Notes: a model not told the origin generated them from the letters alone. DNA of 64,000 nt from Pseudocitrobacter sp913778145 (GCA_035726825.1 JALNTX010000010.1:62001-126000), one strand, 5' to 3'; positions 17,109 to 25,684 are shown, counted from the first letter of the stretch. Program-made: numbers and translations.

Positions 17109-18041
17109 ATGAACTCAATTTTTACGGAAGAAAACCTGCTGGCGTTTACCACCGCCGCGCGTTACGGCAGCTTTAGTAAGGCGGCGGAGGAACTCGGGCT
17201 GACGACCTCCGCTATCAGCTATACCATCCGCAGAATGGAAACCGGCCTTGATGTGGTGTTGTTTACCCGCAATACGCGCAGCATTGAGCTAACGGAATCC
17301 GGGCGCTATTTTCTGCGTAAAGCCAGCGATCTGCTCAACGATTTTCACGCCATTCGCCGCAGCATCGATACCATCGCACAGGGAATAGAAACCAGAATTC
17401 GCATTTGTATCAACCAGTTGCTGTATACACCGGAACATACCGCCCGCCTGCTGCAGGTGCTGAAAAAACAATTTCCAACCTGCCAGATAACCGTCACCAC
17501 TGAAGTGTATAACGGCGTCTGGGATGCGATGATCAACAACCAGGCCAGCATTGCCATCGGCGCGCCGGATACCCTGCTCGACGGCGGCGGCATCGATTAC
17601 ACCGAAATTGGCGCAATTCGCTGGGTCTTCGCCATCGCCCCCGATCATCCGCTGGCCTTTATGCCGGAGCCCATCGCCGAAAGCCAGCTGCGTCTTTATC
17701 CCAATATCATGGTGGAAGATACCGCACATACCATCAATAAGAAGGTAGGATGGCTGCTGCATGGTCAGGAATCGGTGCTGGTGCCTGATTTTAATACCAA
17801 ATGCCAGTGTCAGATCCTCGGCGCGGGGATCGGTTTTTTGCCTGACTATATGGTGCGTAAAGCGGCAGAACAATCGCTGCTGGTGACCCGGCAAATCCAC
17901 AACCCACGTCAGGATTCCCGTATGCTACTGGCGACGCGCCACTCGGCTACCGGGCAGGTAACGCTGTGGATTAAAAAAGAGTTCGCCCCCGGCGGTATTT
18001 TGAGTGAGATTTATCAGGACCTTTTGCATAAAGAGAACTGA
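17109..18041 (+). CDS. yahB: LysR-type regulator YahB
   Basis: A 310-residue LysR family transcription factor. The N-terminal winged helix-turn-helix spans about residues 8-65 (AARYGSFSKAAEELGLTTSAISYTIRRME, described here by its ends), followed by the usual linker helix and a two-lobed effector-binding domain. It lies 92 bp after yahC in the same direction. The most likely targets are its own yahC-yahB transcript and the divergent yahD-J operon; the inducer would probably be the pathway substrate. Same length as E. coli YahB. Confidence 0.9.
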   Translation: MNSIFTEENLLAFTTAARYGSFSKAAEELGLTTSAISYTIRRMETGLDVVLFTRNTRSIELTESGRYFLRKASDLLNDFHAIRRSIDTIAQGIETRIRICINQLLYTPEHTARLLQVLKKQFPTCQITVTTEVYNGVWDAMINNQASIAIGAPDTLLDGGGIDYTEIGAIRWVFAIAPDHPLAFMPEPIAESQLRLYPNIMVEDTAHTINKKVGWLLHGQESVLVPDFNTKCQCQILGAGIGFLPDYMVRKAAEQSLLVTRQIHNPRQDSRMLLATRHSATGQVTLWIKKEFAPGGILSEIYQDLLHKEN

Positions 18042-18277
18042 TTTCGATGGGCATTTGCGAGAGTCCAGAATATCTCGCTGATATTCGTATTGTTGGGAAA
18101 TCACATTTTCACGCCCCACTGGTGACTAAAATCACGTTTTGCGATCGTTGAAAAACGATCCGCATCACATTGATTTTTCATAACCTGCTGCACCCATCAC
18201 ACTTTTCACCCCTTCTGCCCTGCGCCTCGCGTCTTCCCTTTGCCCGCAGGCGACTTTTCGCGGGCCGCTCCCTATTC
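18042..18277. other. yahB-orphan gene gap
   Basis: 236 bp between the ends of two convergent genes. The only structure seen is a small stem GATCGTT/AACGATC at 18143-18160 without a U-run. No gene is visible. Confidence 0.5.
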
Positions 18278-19846
18278 TTACCCCATCGACAAGCTGTAAG
18301 CGAAACGGCTCAGACGTTCAGAATTCAACAGCATAGACAAAAACAGTGGACTGCCCGCGGGTGGCGTTTCCAGCCAGCGGTCGAGCGTATCGGCATAGCG
18401 CAGCAGCGCGTTTTGCTGTTCAGCAAGCAGGGTGGCGGAAAGCTCGCTACCGTAGTGATCGTGCCAGGTGAGCAGCGTCACGCTGGCGGCGACGCGGGAA
18501 AACATCTGGCTGTAAACCTCGGCGCTACGCCAGGCGGCGAGCAGTTGCTCCAGCGTATCGTTCGGGCAGGTGATGCGCGGCATCAGCTCCCGCAGGCTCT
18601 GAACGGCATTGGTGGCGAGGAAGCAGGCGGTCTCTTTTTCAAGAGCGATCAGCTCGCGCTGCTCATTACCAAGCGCCGGGTCGTCGGAGGGCATCAGCGG
18701 CTGATACGCCTGCATCCAGTTGGCGCTGCGGGTATCCATATGCAGCAGCTGTTGCGCTTGCGCGAGGCTTTCGGGGATCTGGCTTTGATAGTGCATACGC
18801 CGCCCCAGCAGGTTGGGCGTTTTGCACAGCCAGTCGTAGCTGGTGTGCAGCAATGCGGCGAGACGCTGTTTATCCTGTGTCGAGCGAAAACGAAGCTGCT
18901 GTTGTTCAACCCAGCGTTCGAAGGTGGCGGGCGTGCCTTCCTGAAGCTGATTGGCCGCCGACAGGCCGAGCAGATTGATGGCGTTGACGGAGTCCATCAC
19001 CCGGCTGTCGGGCAGCCACTGCCAGCTGACGCGAGAAGTGATGGCTTCAACTTCATTTTCCGCCACGCTCAGCGCCCAGCTCAGGCGACCGCTGATCTCA
19101 TCAGCGAGATAGCACGGCAGCGCCGTCCAGCCGTAACCGGTGCCGAAGAGATCGAACTCGATCCACTTATTGTGGCCGGGAAGCGTGGCGATATTGGGAT
19201 GGTTGGCGAAGCCGGGGTGGTAGTCCAGTTCGGTGGCTTTGATGGAGGCGCGCACGTCGCCCGGCAGCGTCGCGAGAATGCTGGAGAGCTGCTGGCGCGG
19301 CCAGCTGTCATCAATGAAATCGCGCAGCACCAGCTTTTTGCCCTGGCCGCGCAGCAGGCTCCAGACCGAGTGCAGGCTGCGCTGCCAGCCGGAGGTCTGA
19401 AACGCGGGCGTGGTCAGGCTGAGAATTAGCCCGCTCAGGTGCGGCAACGCCTGCAATAACGGATGCATGATTGCCGCATAAAACTGCGGCCAGAAATCGG
19501 GCGCGCTTTTTTCATCGAACGCCATCTCGGGAAATTTGCGCTTAATAATGTCATCCGTCGGCGCGGCTTCGCCCTGAAGCCAGAAAGATAAATTATTGTC
19601 GGCCAGATAACGGTCGACGCGTTTTAAATACAGCAGCGCGTAATTTTGCTGATGAATAAGGTTCTCGACATTCAGTTTCTGACTCAATGGCGAGGGCGTA
19701 GCCAGAATAGAAAGCAGTTCCTGTTGGTGCAGGATTATCCCGGTGAAACCATGCTGTTTCGCACTCTGCACACCCTGAACAAACCAGGGCCAGTGCCAGA
19801 TAAAGGTGCTATTCAGTTCCATCAACTGGTGGGGAATACGTTTCAT
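18278..19846 (-). CDS. Unrecognised protein, possibly glycosidase-like
   Basis: A 522-residue soluble protein without signal peptide. I do not recognise it firmly. It is rich in Trp, His, Leu and Gln; it contains TELDYHPGFANHP followed about 20 residues later by EFDLFGTGYGWTALPCYLADE, then SRVSWQWLPDSRVMDSVNAINLLG. Acidic and aromatic residues in that order recall the C-terminal half of TIM-barrel glycoside hydrolases such as alpha-glucuronidase-like (GH67-related) proteins, but this is a weak impression. The ATG at 19846 has CAGGA 7 nt upstream. It is divergent from an NAD-dependent sugar oxidoreductase 47 bp away, so the two probably act in one carbohydrate route. Confidence 0.7.
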   Translation of the reverse strand: MKRIPHQLMELNSTFIWHWPWFVQGVQSAKQHGFTGIILHQQELLSILATPSPLSQKLNVENLIHQQNYALLYLKRVDRYLADNNLSFWLQGEAAPTDDIIKRKFPEMAFDEKSAPDFWPQFYAAIMHPLLQALPHLSGLILSLTTPAFQTSGWQRSLHSVWSLLRGQGKKLVLRDFIDDSWPRQQLSSILATLPGDVRASIKATELDYHPGFANHPNIATLPGHNKWIEFDLFGTGYGWTALPCYLADEISGRLSWALSVAENEVEAITSRVSWQWLPDSRVMDSVNAINLLGLSAANQLQEGTPATFERWVEQQQLRFRSTQDKQRLAALLHTSYDWLCKTPNLLGRRMHYQSQIPESLAQAQQLLHMDTRSANWMQAYQPLMPSDDPALGNEQRELIALEKETACFLATNAVQSLRELMPRITCPNDTLEQLLAAWRSAEVYSQMFSRVAASVTLLTWHDHYGSELSATLLAEQQNALLRYADTLDRWLETPPAGSPLFLSMLLNSERLSRFAYSLSMG

Positions 19847-19893
19847 CGCGACATCCTGCCGTTATTTGGTCGTTTATCATAATTGAGGACACA

Positions 19894-21207
19894 ATGAAAA
19901 AATATGCGCTGGTCGGCACGGGAGGACGTGCAGGTTTATATATTTCAGCTATCGGCGGTCAATGGCGGGAAAATGCCAAACTGGTGGCCTTTTGCGATAC
20001 TAATCAGACGCGCATGAATTACGCCAATACGCTGCTGCAAAAAGAAGGCGCGGAGCCCGTTTCCACCTGGAAAGCGGCACAGTTTGAAGAGATGATCCGC
20101 GAAACCCGCCCGGATATTATTATCGTCACCACCATGGATCGCACGCATGATGATTATATCGTGCGGGCGCTGCACGCGGGCTGCGATGTCATTACCGAAA
20201 AACCGATGACTATCGATGAAAAGCGCGCCCTGCGCATTCTGGACGCAATAGAAGAAACCGGCCACACCGTGCGAGTGGCGTTCAACTATCGCTACGCGCC
20301 GCACCATAGCAAGGTGCGCGAACTGCTGATGCAGGGCGTGATTGGTCAGGTGACATCGGTACACTTCGAATGGTTGCTCAACACCGAACACGGGGCAGAC
20401 TATTTCCGTCGCTGGCACCGCGAAAAACGCAACAGCGGCGGCCTGCTGGTGCATAAATCCACCCACCACTTCGACCTGATGAACTTCTGGCTGGCGAGCT
20501 ACCCGGAACGCGTTTACGCCGAGGGTAGCCTGCAATTCTACGGCAAAGAGAATGCCGAAAAACGCGGCGTGACGCAGTTTTACCCGCGCACTCACGGCTA
20601 TGTAGAAGCGAAGAACGATCCGTTTGCGCTGGAAATGGCGGAAAACGCACAACTTAAAGCGCTCTATCTGGACGCCGAACATGAAGATAACTACTTCCGC
20701 GATCAGAGTGTCTTCAGCGACGGCATTACCATCGAAGACACCATGTCGGTGCTGGTGAAATACCAGAACCAGGTGCAGCTCACCTACTCCCTGAACGCGT
20801 ATTTACCGTGGGAAGGGCTGAACGTGGTGTTCAACGGTACCGAAGGGCGTCTGGAGATGAAAATTATCGAGAAATCCTACGTTAACGCGGGCGGCAAGCG
20901 CGAAAACGAAGGCAGCCTGGAGCTGTGTGATATCACCGTTTTCCCGATGTTTGCCGAACCGTGGAAAGCGGATTTCACCCTTGGCGAAGGCGGCCACGGC
21001 GGCGGCGACAATGCCATGCTGGCAGATCTGTTCGGTGAGCCAGGCAACGACCCGCTACAACGCGCCGCCGACCATCGGGCCGGGGCGATGTCCATTCTCA
21101 CCGGGATTGCCGGGAATATTTCGATGCAGCAGCAGCGTCCGGTCAATTTCCGGGAGTTTGACCTGGTTTCACGTCTGATGAAACACGCCCGGGATGGCAA
21201 AGCTTAA
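19894..21207 (+). CDS. Gfo/Idh/MocA family oxidoreductase
   Basis: A 437-residue NAD(P)-dependent dehydrogenase of the glucose-fructose oxidoreductase/inositol dehydrogenase family. The Rossmann motif GTGGRAGLY is at residues 8-16; the catalytic-site motif EKPMTID (lysine in EKP) is at about 105-111; the C-terminal domain includes HKSTHHFDLMNFWL with conserved histidines. The substrate is not predictable; such enzymes act on sugars, sugar acids or inositols. TTGAGGACACA precedes the ATG. It shares a 47-bp divergent gap with the preceding gene, too short for two separate full promoters, so co-control is likely. It is absent from this location in K-12. Confidence 0.88.
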   Translation: MKKYALVGTGGRAGLYISAIGGQWRENAKLVAFCDTNQTRMNYANTLLQKEGAEPVSTWKAAQFEEMIRETRPDIIIVTTMDRTHDDYIVRALHAGCDVITEKPMTIDEKRALRILDAIEETGHTVRVAFNYRYAPHHSKVRELLMQGVIGQVTSVHFEWLLNTEHGADYFRRWHREKRNSGGLLVHKSTHHFDLMNFWLASYPERVYAEGSLQFYGKENAEKRGVTQFYPRTHGYVEAKNDPFALEMAENAQLKALYLDAEHEDNYFRDQSVFSDGITIEDTMSVLVKYQNQVQLTYSLNAYLPWEGLNVVFNGTEGRLEMKIIEKSYVNAGGKRENEGSLELCDITVFPMFAEPWKADFTLGEGGHGGGDNAMLADLFGEPGNDPLQRAADHRAGAMSILTGIAGNISMQQQRPVNFREFDLVSRLMKHARDGKA

Positions 21208-21350
21208 GTCTTGCTGAGAGGGATGCTCACAACAGAAACTGAGGTGAAAATTCGGATTTCATCAATCGAGAAAACAGAGGCGCAGGGAGTAGAATACGTT
21301 TGGGTGCTTGAGGCTATCTGTCTCAGGCATTTGCAGGACGGCAGATAGAG

Positions 21351-21395
21351 AAAAGCCCCGAGTGATTTTTCAATCAACCCGAGGCCCACTATATG
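21351..21395 (-). ncRNA. sokC: SokC-type antisense RNA (approximate)
   Basis: On the minus strand, just upstream of the mok/hok reading frame and overlapping its first codon, the sequence GCCTCGGGTTGATT...AATCACTCGGGGC forms a hairpin directly followed by TTTTC, a typical Sok terminator. Sok RNAs are about 55 nt, pair with the mok leader and block Hok synthesis. The 5' end is only estimated: AT-rich -10-like sequences lie at 21391-21413, and TTGACC (21431-21436 on the minus strand) is a candidate -35 but not ideally spaced. Confidence 0.75.
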
Positions 21396-21602
21396 CTCGA
21401 CACATATAGACTGCCTCTTACAGACCGAAAGGTCAAGGAGAAGAGAGCCATGAAGCAGCATAAGGCGATGCTTGTCGCCCTAATCATCATCTGTATTACC
21501 GCCTTACTGGCGGCGCTGATAATGAGAAAGGATCTCTGTGAGGTTCATTTCCGAACCAACCAGACTGAAGTTGCTGTTTTCACGGCTTACGAATCCGAGT
21601 AA
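21393..21602 (+). CDS. mokC: Mok leader reading frame (MokC-like)
   Basis: A 69-codon frame starting MLDTYRLPLTDRKVKEKRA and continuing in frame through the Hok start, as in E. coli mokC. Translation of mok is required to open the hok ribosome site, and is the step that Sok RNA blocks. The leader upstream contains a CTATCTG/CAGATAG stem (21314-21348), consistent with the structured 5' end of hok mRNAs. Confidence 0.75.
   Translation: MLDTYRLPLTDRKVKEKRAMKQHKAMLVALIIICITALLAALIMRKDLCEVHFRTNQTEVAVFTAYESE
21450..21602 (+). CDS. hokC: Hok/Gef family membrane toxin (HokC-like)
   Basis: A 50-residue peptide with one hydrophobic helix (about residues 6-24, KAMLVALIIICITALLAAL) and the conserved C-terminal part with Cys31 in RKDLCEV, then TNQTEVAVFTAYE. 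It matches HokC length and sequence closely. Hok peptides depolarise the inner membrane when expressed. The start ATG has GGAGAAGAGAG upstream. With the antisense RNA at the same locus it forms a complete type I toxin-antitoxin system. No frame disruption is seen. Whether it is active cannot be told from sequence. Confidence 0.92.
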   Translation: MKQHKAMLVALIIICITALLAALIMRKDLCEVHFRTNQTEVAVFTAYESE

Positions 21603-21673
21603 GAGCATCGGCGGGGAGCAATCTCCGCCACTCTTTATGTGTTCGGTTATCCTCTGAGCACCCTGTCATTACC

Positions 21674-21698
21674 GAAGCCCGCCTCGTGCGGGCTTCTT
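21674..21698 (+). terminator. Terminator of hokC mRNA
   Basis: GAAGCCCGC / GCGGGCTTC, 9-bp stem with 5-nt loop, followed by TTCATT. It ends the hok transcript just before the convergent cidB-like gene. Its U-tract is short. Confidence 0.75.
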
Positions 21699-21708
21699 CA
21701 TTACAAAA

Positions 21709-22398
21709 TCAGAACATCACCCAACCCACCAGCGGCGCAACCAGCACCATCACCACGCCTGACAGCATCATCACCAGGCTTGCCACCACGCCCTCCTGCG
21801 GGCCGAGTTCGTAGGAGCGCGCCGTTCCGGCGCCGTGCGACGCGGCGCCAAATCCTGCGCCTTTCGCCATACCTTCCCGAATGGAGAGGCGCAAAAACAG
21901 TACGTCGCCAATCGCCATGCCAAAGACGCCGGTCACCACCACAAACAACGCCACCAAATCAGGCTGCCCGCCGAGTGGTTTGGCCGCCGCCAGCGCAAAC
22001 GGCGTGGTCACCGAACGCACCGCCAGGCTGCGCTGAATTTCATCGGGTAGTGTAAATAAACGCGCCAGCCACACGGAACTGGTCACCGCCACCACTGTTG
22101 CGGTAATCACCCCGGCAGACAGCGACATCCAGTGGCGCTTGATGATCGCCAGATTGTCATACACCGGCACGGCAAACGCGATGGTTGCCGGGCCCAGTAG
22201 CCACAGCAGCCAGTGCGCTTCCCCCATATAGTTTTGATAGGAGATATGGCCGAACACCAGCATTAACACCAGCAGAACCGGCGTTAACACCAGCGGCATC
22301 AGCGGCAGTTTGCGAAAGCGTCGATAGAGCCGTTTATTGGCAAAATAGAGCACCAGCGTAATGGCAAGGCACAGCACACTCAGCTGGAAGTTACTCAT
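21709..22398 (-). CDS. LrgB/CidB family membrane protein
   Basis: A 229-residue inner-membrane protein of the LrgB/CidB (YohK-like) family, with about six to seven hydrophobic segments; the family signature LAVRSVTTPFALAAAKPLGG is near residue 105-125, and GAASHGAGTARSYELG near 180. Members act with a holin-like LrgA/CidA partner in export of murein hydrolase activity or of small acids such as pyruvate. It overlaps the upstream partner gene by 8 nt. Because a divergent LysR gene adjoins, as in the cid operons of Gram-positives, I consider it CidB-type rather than K-12 yohK. Confidence 0.88.
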   Translation of the reverse strand: MSNFQLSVLCLAITLVLYFANKRLYRRFRKLPLMPLVLTPVLLVLMLVFGHISYQNYMGEAHWLLWLLGPATIAFAVPVYDNLAIIKRHWMSLSAGVITATVVAVTSSVWLARLFTLPDEIQRSLAVRSVTTPFALAAAKPLGGQPDLVALFVVVTGVFGMAIGDVLFLRLSIREGMAKGAGFGAASHGAGTARSYELGPQEGVVASLVMMLSGVVMVLVAPLVGWVMF

Positions 22399-22801
22399 GG
22401 CGCATTCGCTTCAGTTCGTAGCGATAGACTTTATCCACCACCCAGGCCGTCGCGCCGAGCACCATCATAGTGCTGAGCGCAATCACCAGGAAAATGCGCC
22501 AGCCATCGACCATCAGTAGTTGCGCATAATTTACCACCGCCACCACGGCTGGCACGAAGAAAAGCAGCATTTCCGCCAGCAGCCAGCGCGAGCCCGCGCG
22601 TACCCACTTCAGCGGCACAATATGGCAGACAATCAGCGCCAGCATCAGCACCATACCAACGAGATTGGCGGGCAGCGGCAGATTCAGCCAGTTCACCAGA
22701 TATTCAGCAAAAACAAACAGCCCGGCATACAGAATCACCTGCACCGGCACCTGAAGACGTTGCAACACGGAGGGCATCACGCGCCCTAAGGCCTCAGCCA
22801 T
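22391..22801 (-). CDS. LrgA/CidA family holin-like protein
   Basis: A small (136-residue) membrane protein with four hydrophobic helices, e.g. VQVILYAGLFVFAEYLVNWL and LLAEMLLFFVPAVVAVVNYA, the length and layout of CidA/LrgA holin-like proteins. The ATG at 22801 has no convincing ribosome site; the in-frame ATG at 22777 has AGGG 6 nt upstream and may be the real start, giving 128 residues. Transcribed with the CidB-like gene, with 8 nt overlap. Divergent from the LysR gene across about 100 bp that should hold the regulatory sites. Confidence 0.85.
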   Translation of the reverse strand: MAEALGRVMPSVLQRLQVPVQVILYAGLFVFAEYLVNWLNLPLPANLVGMVLMLALIVCHIVPLKWVRAGSRWLLAEMLLFFVPAVVAVVNYAQLLMVDGWRIFLVIALSTMMVLGATAWVVDKVYRYELKRMRHE

Positions 22802-22904
22802 GAAAGGAGTGTCCAGAAAAAATCAGAGACGCACAGTATAGTGAGCGCACGAGGATGGCAGAAATGAATTAAACTCATCGCAGGTATAGTTTCGAGGCAT
22901 AATC

Positions 22905-23792
22905 ATGGACATCAGAACGCTGCGCTATTTCGTTGAAGTGGTACGTCAGCAAAGCTTTACCCGCGCGGCGGAGAAACTCTTCGTCACGCAGCCCACCATC
23001 AGCAAGATGCTGAAAAACCTGGAAGATGAACTCAACAGCACCCTACTCATCCGCGACGGACGCAAATTGCTGCTCACCGATACCGGGCAGGTGGTGTTTG
23101 AACGCGGGCTGGTGATCCTTGACGAATTCCGCCAACTGGAAGCCGAACTGACCGATATCAACCACCTCAACAAAGGCCAGCTGCGCCTCGGCATCCCGCC
23201 AATGGTCGGCATGATGATGGCCGGACCTATCAGCCTGTTTCGCCAGCGCTACCCCGGTGTGGAGCTTAAAGTGTCCGAGTTCGGCGGCCTGACGGTGCAG
23301 CAGGCGGTGATGAACGGCGAGCTTGATTTAGCCATGACTGCGCTGCCGGTGGAAGAAGAGAGCGGCCTGGCGACCTTGCCGCTATTCAGCCATCCGCTTT
23401 GCGTGCTGGTTCCCCGTTCCGGCGAGTGGCTGGAACAAACGTCCGTTTCCCCCGAGCAACTCGCGGCGCATCCGTTGCTTATCTATAACGAAGATTTCGC
23501 CTTAAGCCGTCAACTGATGCAGCTGTTTAATCATCATAACGTGAAGCCGCGTATTGCGGTACGCAGCGGGCAATGGGATTTCCTCGCGGCGATGGTCCAG
23601 GCTGGTGTCGGCGTGGCGATTTTGCCGGAACCGATTTGTGAAAGGCTGGATGCAAAAACGCTGCGCTGGCTGCCGCTCGAAAGCGAGTTGCACTGGCAAC
23701 TGGGCATGATTTGGCGCGAAGGGGTGTATTTGTCGCACAGCGCCCAGGCATGGCTGAAGTGCTGCGAAGGGTTTTGGTTGCCGAAAGCGTAG
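22905..23792 (+). CDS. LysR-type regulator next to cidAB-like genes
   Basis: A 295-residue LysR family regulator. The N-terminal helix-turn-helix is MDIRTLRYFVEVVRQQSFTR onward through AAEKLFVTQPTISKMLKNLE; the effector domain starts after about residue 90. Placement, divergent from LrgA/LrgB-type genes, mirrors CidR in Bacillus and Staphylococcus, which respond to acetate or overflow metabolism. Such a signal would fit this acetate-rich neighbourhood, but the effector here is unknown. Confidence 0.85.
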   Translation: MDIRTLRYFVEVVRQQSFTRAAEKLFVTQPTISKMLKNLEDELNSTLLIRDGRKLLLTDTGQVVFERGLVILDEFRQLEAELTDINHLNKGQLRLGIPPMVGMMMAGPISLFRQRYPGVELKVSEFGGLTVQQAVMNGELDLAMTALPVEEESGLATLPLFSHPLCVLVPRSGEWLEQTSVSPEQLAAHPLLIYNEDFALSRQLMQLFNHHNVKPRIAVRSGQWDFLAAMVQAGVGVAILPEPICERLDAKTLRWLPLESELHWQLGMIWREGVYLSHSAQAWLKCCEGFWLPKA

Positions 23793-23810
23793 GATGCGGT
23801 GCGGGTATTA

Positions 23811-23882
23811 CGCCCGGTGGCGCTGCGCTTACCGGGCCTACAACTAACCTGTAGGCCGGATAAGGCGCAGCCGCCATCCGGC
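23811..23882. repeat. REP pair
   Basis: GCCCGGTGGCGCTGCGC...ACCGGGCC and GTAGGCCGGATAAGGCG...CCATCCGGC, an inverted REP pair between the convergent LysR and yjcE genes. Confidence 0.85.
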
Positions 23883-23887
23883 GTGGA

Positions 23888-25534
23888 TTACTCACCTTCA
23901 ATCAACAGCGCTTCCAGCAAATCAAGGTCATGCAGAAGTTTCTGCAATGTCTCATTACTGATCTGCCGCGTCGCACGCAGGTGATACAACTCCCCACGCT
24001 CTGAACGCAGCGCCGCCAGGCGGAAACGACGTTCCAGCTGCTCTTCCAGCATTGAGGTCTCCACGTCATTACGCCCATCGGCGCGGCGACGCAGGTTACC
24101 AATCACGCGGGAACTGACTTCCGTCAGCAGCTGGTTATCAATGTTCTCCTGCGTATCTGCCGCCAGTCGTTCTTCCATCTTCTGAATCGCGACAATCGCC
24201 ACTTCCGCCGTTGCGGACCGGGCCAGACGCTCCTCTTTTTGCTGCTGAGGCAGGTCACGAACTTCTACGTGGCGCAGCAGAATCGGCAGCATAATCACGC
24301 CGACAAACAGTGAGAAGAGAATGACACCCGCCGACAGGAACACCAGTTCATAGCGCGCCGGGAAGACGTTGCCATCCGGAAGCAGCAGTGGGATGGAGAG
24401 CACACCGGCAAGGGTAATCGCCCCGCGCACACCGGCGAAGGAGGCAATCGCCAGCTCACGCGTTGACCAGCTCCCGAACTCCATCGGTTTTTTCTTCAGG
24501 AAGCGTTGGCTGAAGCGTTGCATCGTCCACAGCCAGCCAAAGCGCACCAGCATCAGCGCCGCATAAATCAGCAGGATATCGGTAAACAGCATCCAGATTT
24601 CAACGTTAGGGTCCGCTTCTGCGGCCACCAGCGACGTCTCGAGAATGCCGGGTAATTGCAGGCCCAACAGCAGGAACACCATGCCGTTAAACACAAACTC
24701 CAGCATCGCCCAGGTACTGTTGGCACGCAGACGCATCGCCAGCGGCGCGGTACGCATAACGCCGGAACGGGTGATGGTCATCCCTGCAGCAACCGCCGCC
24801 AGGATGCCGGAAACACCGACGTGTTCCGCAATCAGATAAGAAGCGAACGGCAGCAGGAACAGCAGCACGATTTGCGTTGCCGGTTCATCGCCGCCCCAGC
24901 GACTGAGGAAACGCAGCGAGCGACCATACAGCCAGCTGACCACGAAACCGGCCAGGATACCGCCGATGGCGACTTTCAGGAATTCCAGCGTCGCGCCGCC
25001 AACGGTAAAGACCATTGTGCCCATGGCAACCGCCACGGCAAATTTCAGCGAGACCAGGCCCGAGGCGTCGTTCATCAACGCTTCGCCCTGCAAAATGCCC
25101 ATGATTTTCTTCGGAATGCGCCCTTCACCGACAATCCCGGAGAGCGCCACCGCATCGGTCGGCGACAGCACCGCCGCCAGGGCAAACGCAGGAATCAGCG
25201 GAATGCCCGGCACCAGCCAGTAAATCAGAAAACCAATGCCAACCACCGTCACCAGCACCAGCGCAAGAGCGAGACCGAGGATTTCACGCCCGTGCTCCAG
25301 GAATTCGCGGGTCGGCGTTTTCCAGCCATCAGCGAACAGCAGCGGCGGAATAAACAGAACGAGGAACAGCTCCGGGTCGAACTCCACGTGAAGGCCGAAG
25401 GTCGGCCACGCCAGCAGCGCACCGATGGCGATCTGCATCAGCGGCAGCGGCACCTGAAATGGCAAGACACGGGTTACAACCCCGGAGAGCGAGACCACGA
25501 GGGTCATGATGAGTATGGTGAAGAATATTTCCAT
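23888..25534 (-). CDS. yjcE: CPA1 family sodium/proton antiporter YjcE
   Basis: A 548-residue monovalent cation:proton antiporter with about 12 membrane helices in the first 410 residues and a long cytoplasmic C-terminal tail rich in Arg, Glu and Leu (coiled-coil-like, about 420-548). The family motifs FADGWKTP, LSPTDAVALSGI and GEALMNDASGLV are present; the Asp pairs in the latter two are the likely ion-binding residues. Length agrees with E. coli YjcE. In K-12 it lies near actP; here the accessory block intervenes. Confidence 0.95.
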   Translation of the reverse strand: MEIFFTILIMTLVVSLSGVVTRVLPFQVPLPLMQIAIGALLAWPTFGLHVEFDPELFLVLFIPPLLFADGWKTPTREFLEHGREILGLALALVLVTVVGIGFLIYWLVPGIPLIPAFALAAVLSPTDAVALSGIVGEGRIPKKIMGILQGEALMNDASGLVSLKFAVAVAMGTMVFTVGGATLEFLKVAIGGILAGFVVSWLYGRSLRFLSRWGGDEPATQIVLLFLLPFASYLIAEHVGVSGILAAVAAGMTITRSGVMRTAPLAMRLRANSTWAMLEFVFNGMVFLLLGLQLPGILETSLVAAEADPNVEIWMLFTDILLIYAALMLVRFGWLWTMQRFSQRFLKKKPMEFGSWSTRELAIASFAGVRGAITLAGVLSIPLLLPDGNVFPARYELVFLSAGVILFSLFVGVIMLPILLRHVEVRDLPQQQKEERLARSATAEVAIVAIQKMEERLAADTQENIDNQLLTEVSSRVIGNLRRRADGRNDVETSMLEEQLERRFRLAALRSERGELYHLRATRQISNETLQKLLHDLDLLEALLIEGE

Positions 25535-25684
25535 GCGATCCCTGTTTGCAGCGTTGTCTTATTATGTAGAACGTAAAATATGAAGCGTCATGCCTCTGTA
25601 TCATACGCATACCAGAGTAACGCAAAAGGAAACGAGAGGATCCTTAAAATGAAAAATCAACCGGTAAAAAAATGCGAAAAATCG

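Noticed and set aside
18170..19429. A 419-codon open frame on the plus strand
   Set aside because: It lies opposite the 522-residue minus-strand gene, starts without a ribosome site, and has the Arg/Gln/His-rich composition of an antisense shadow in GC-rich DNA.
21709..22801. Assignment of the LrgAB pair to K-12 yohJ/yohK
   Set aside because: The divergent LysR gene and the location do not fit yohJK; the family assignment is kept but not the symbols.
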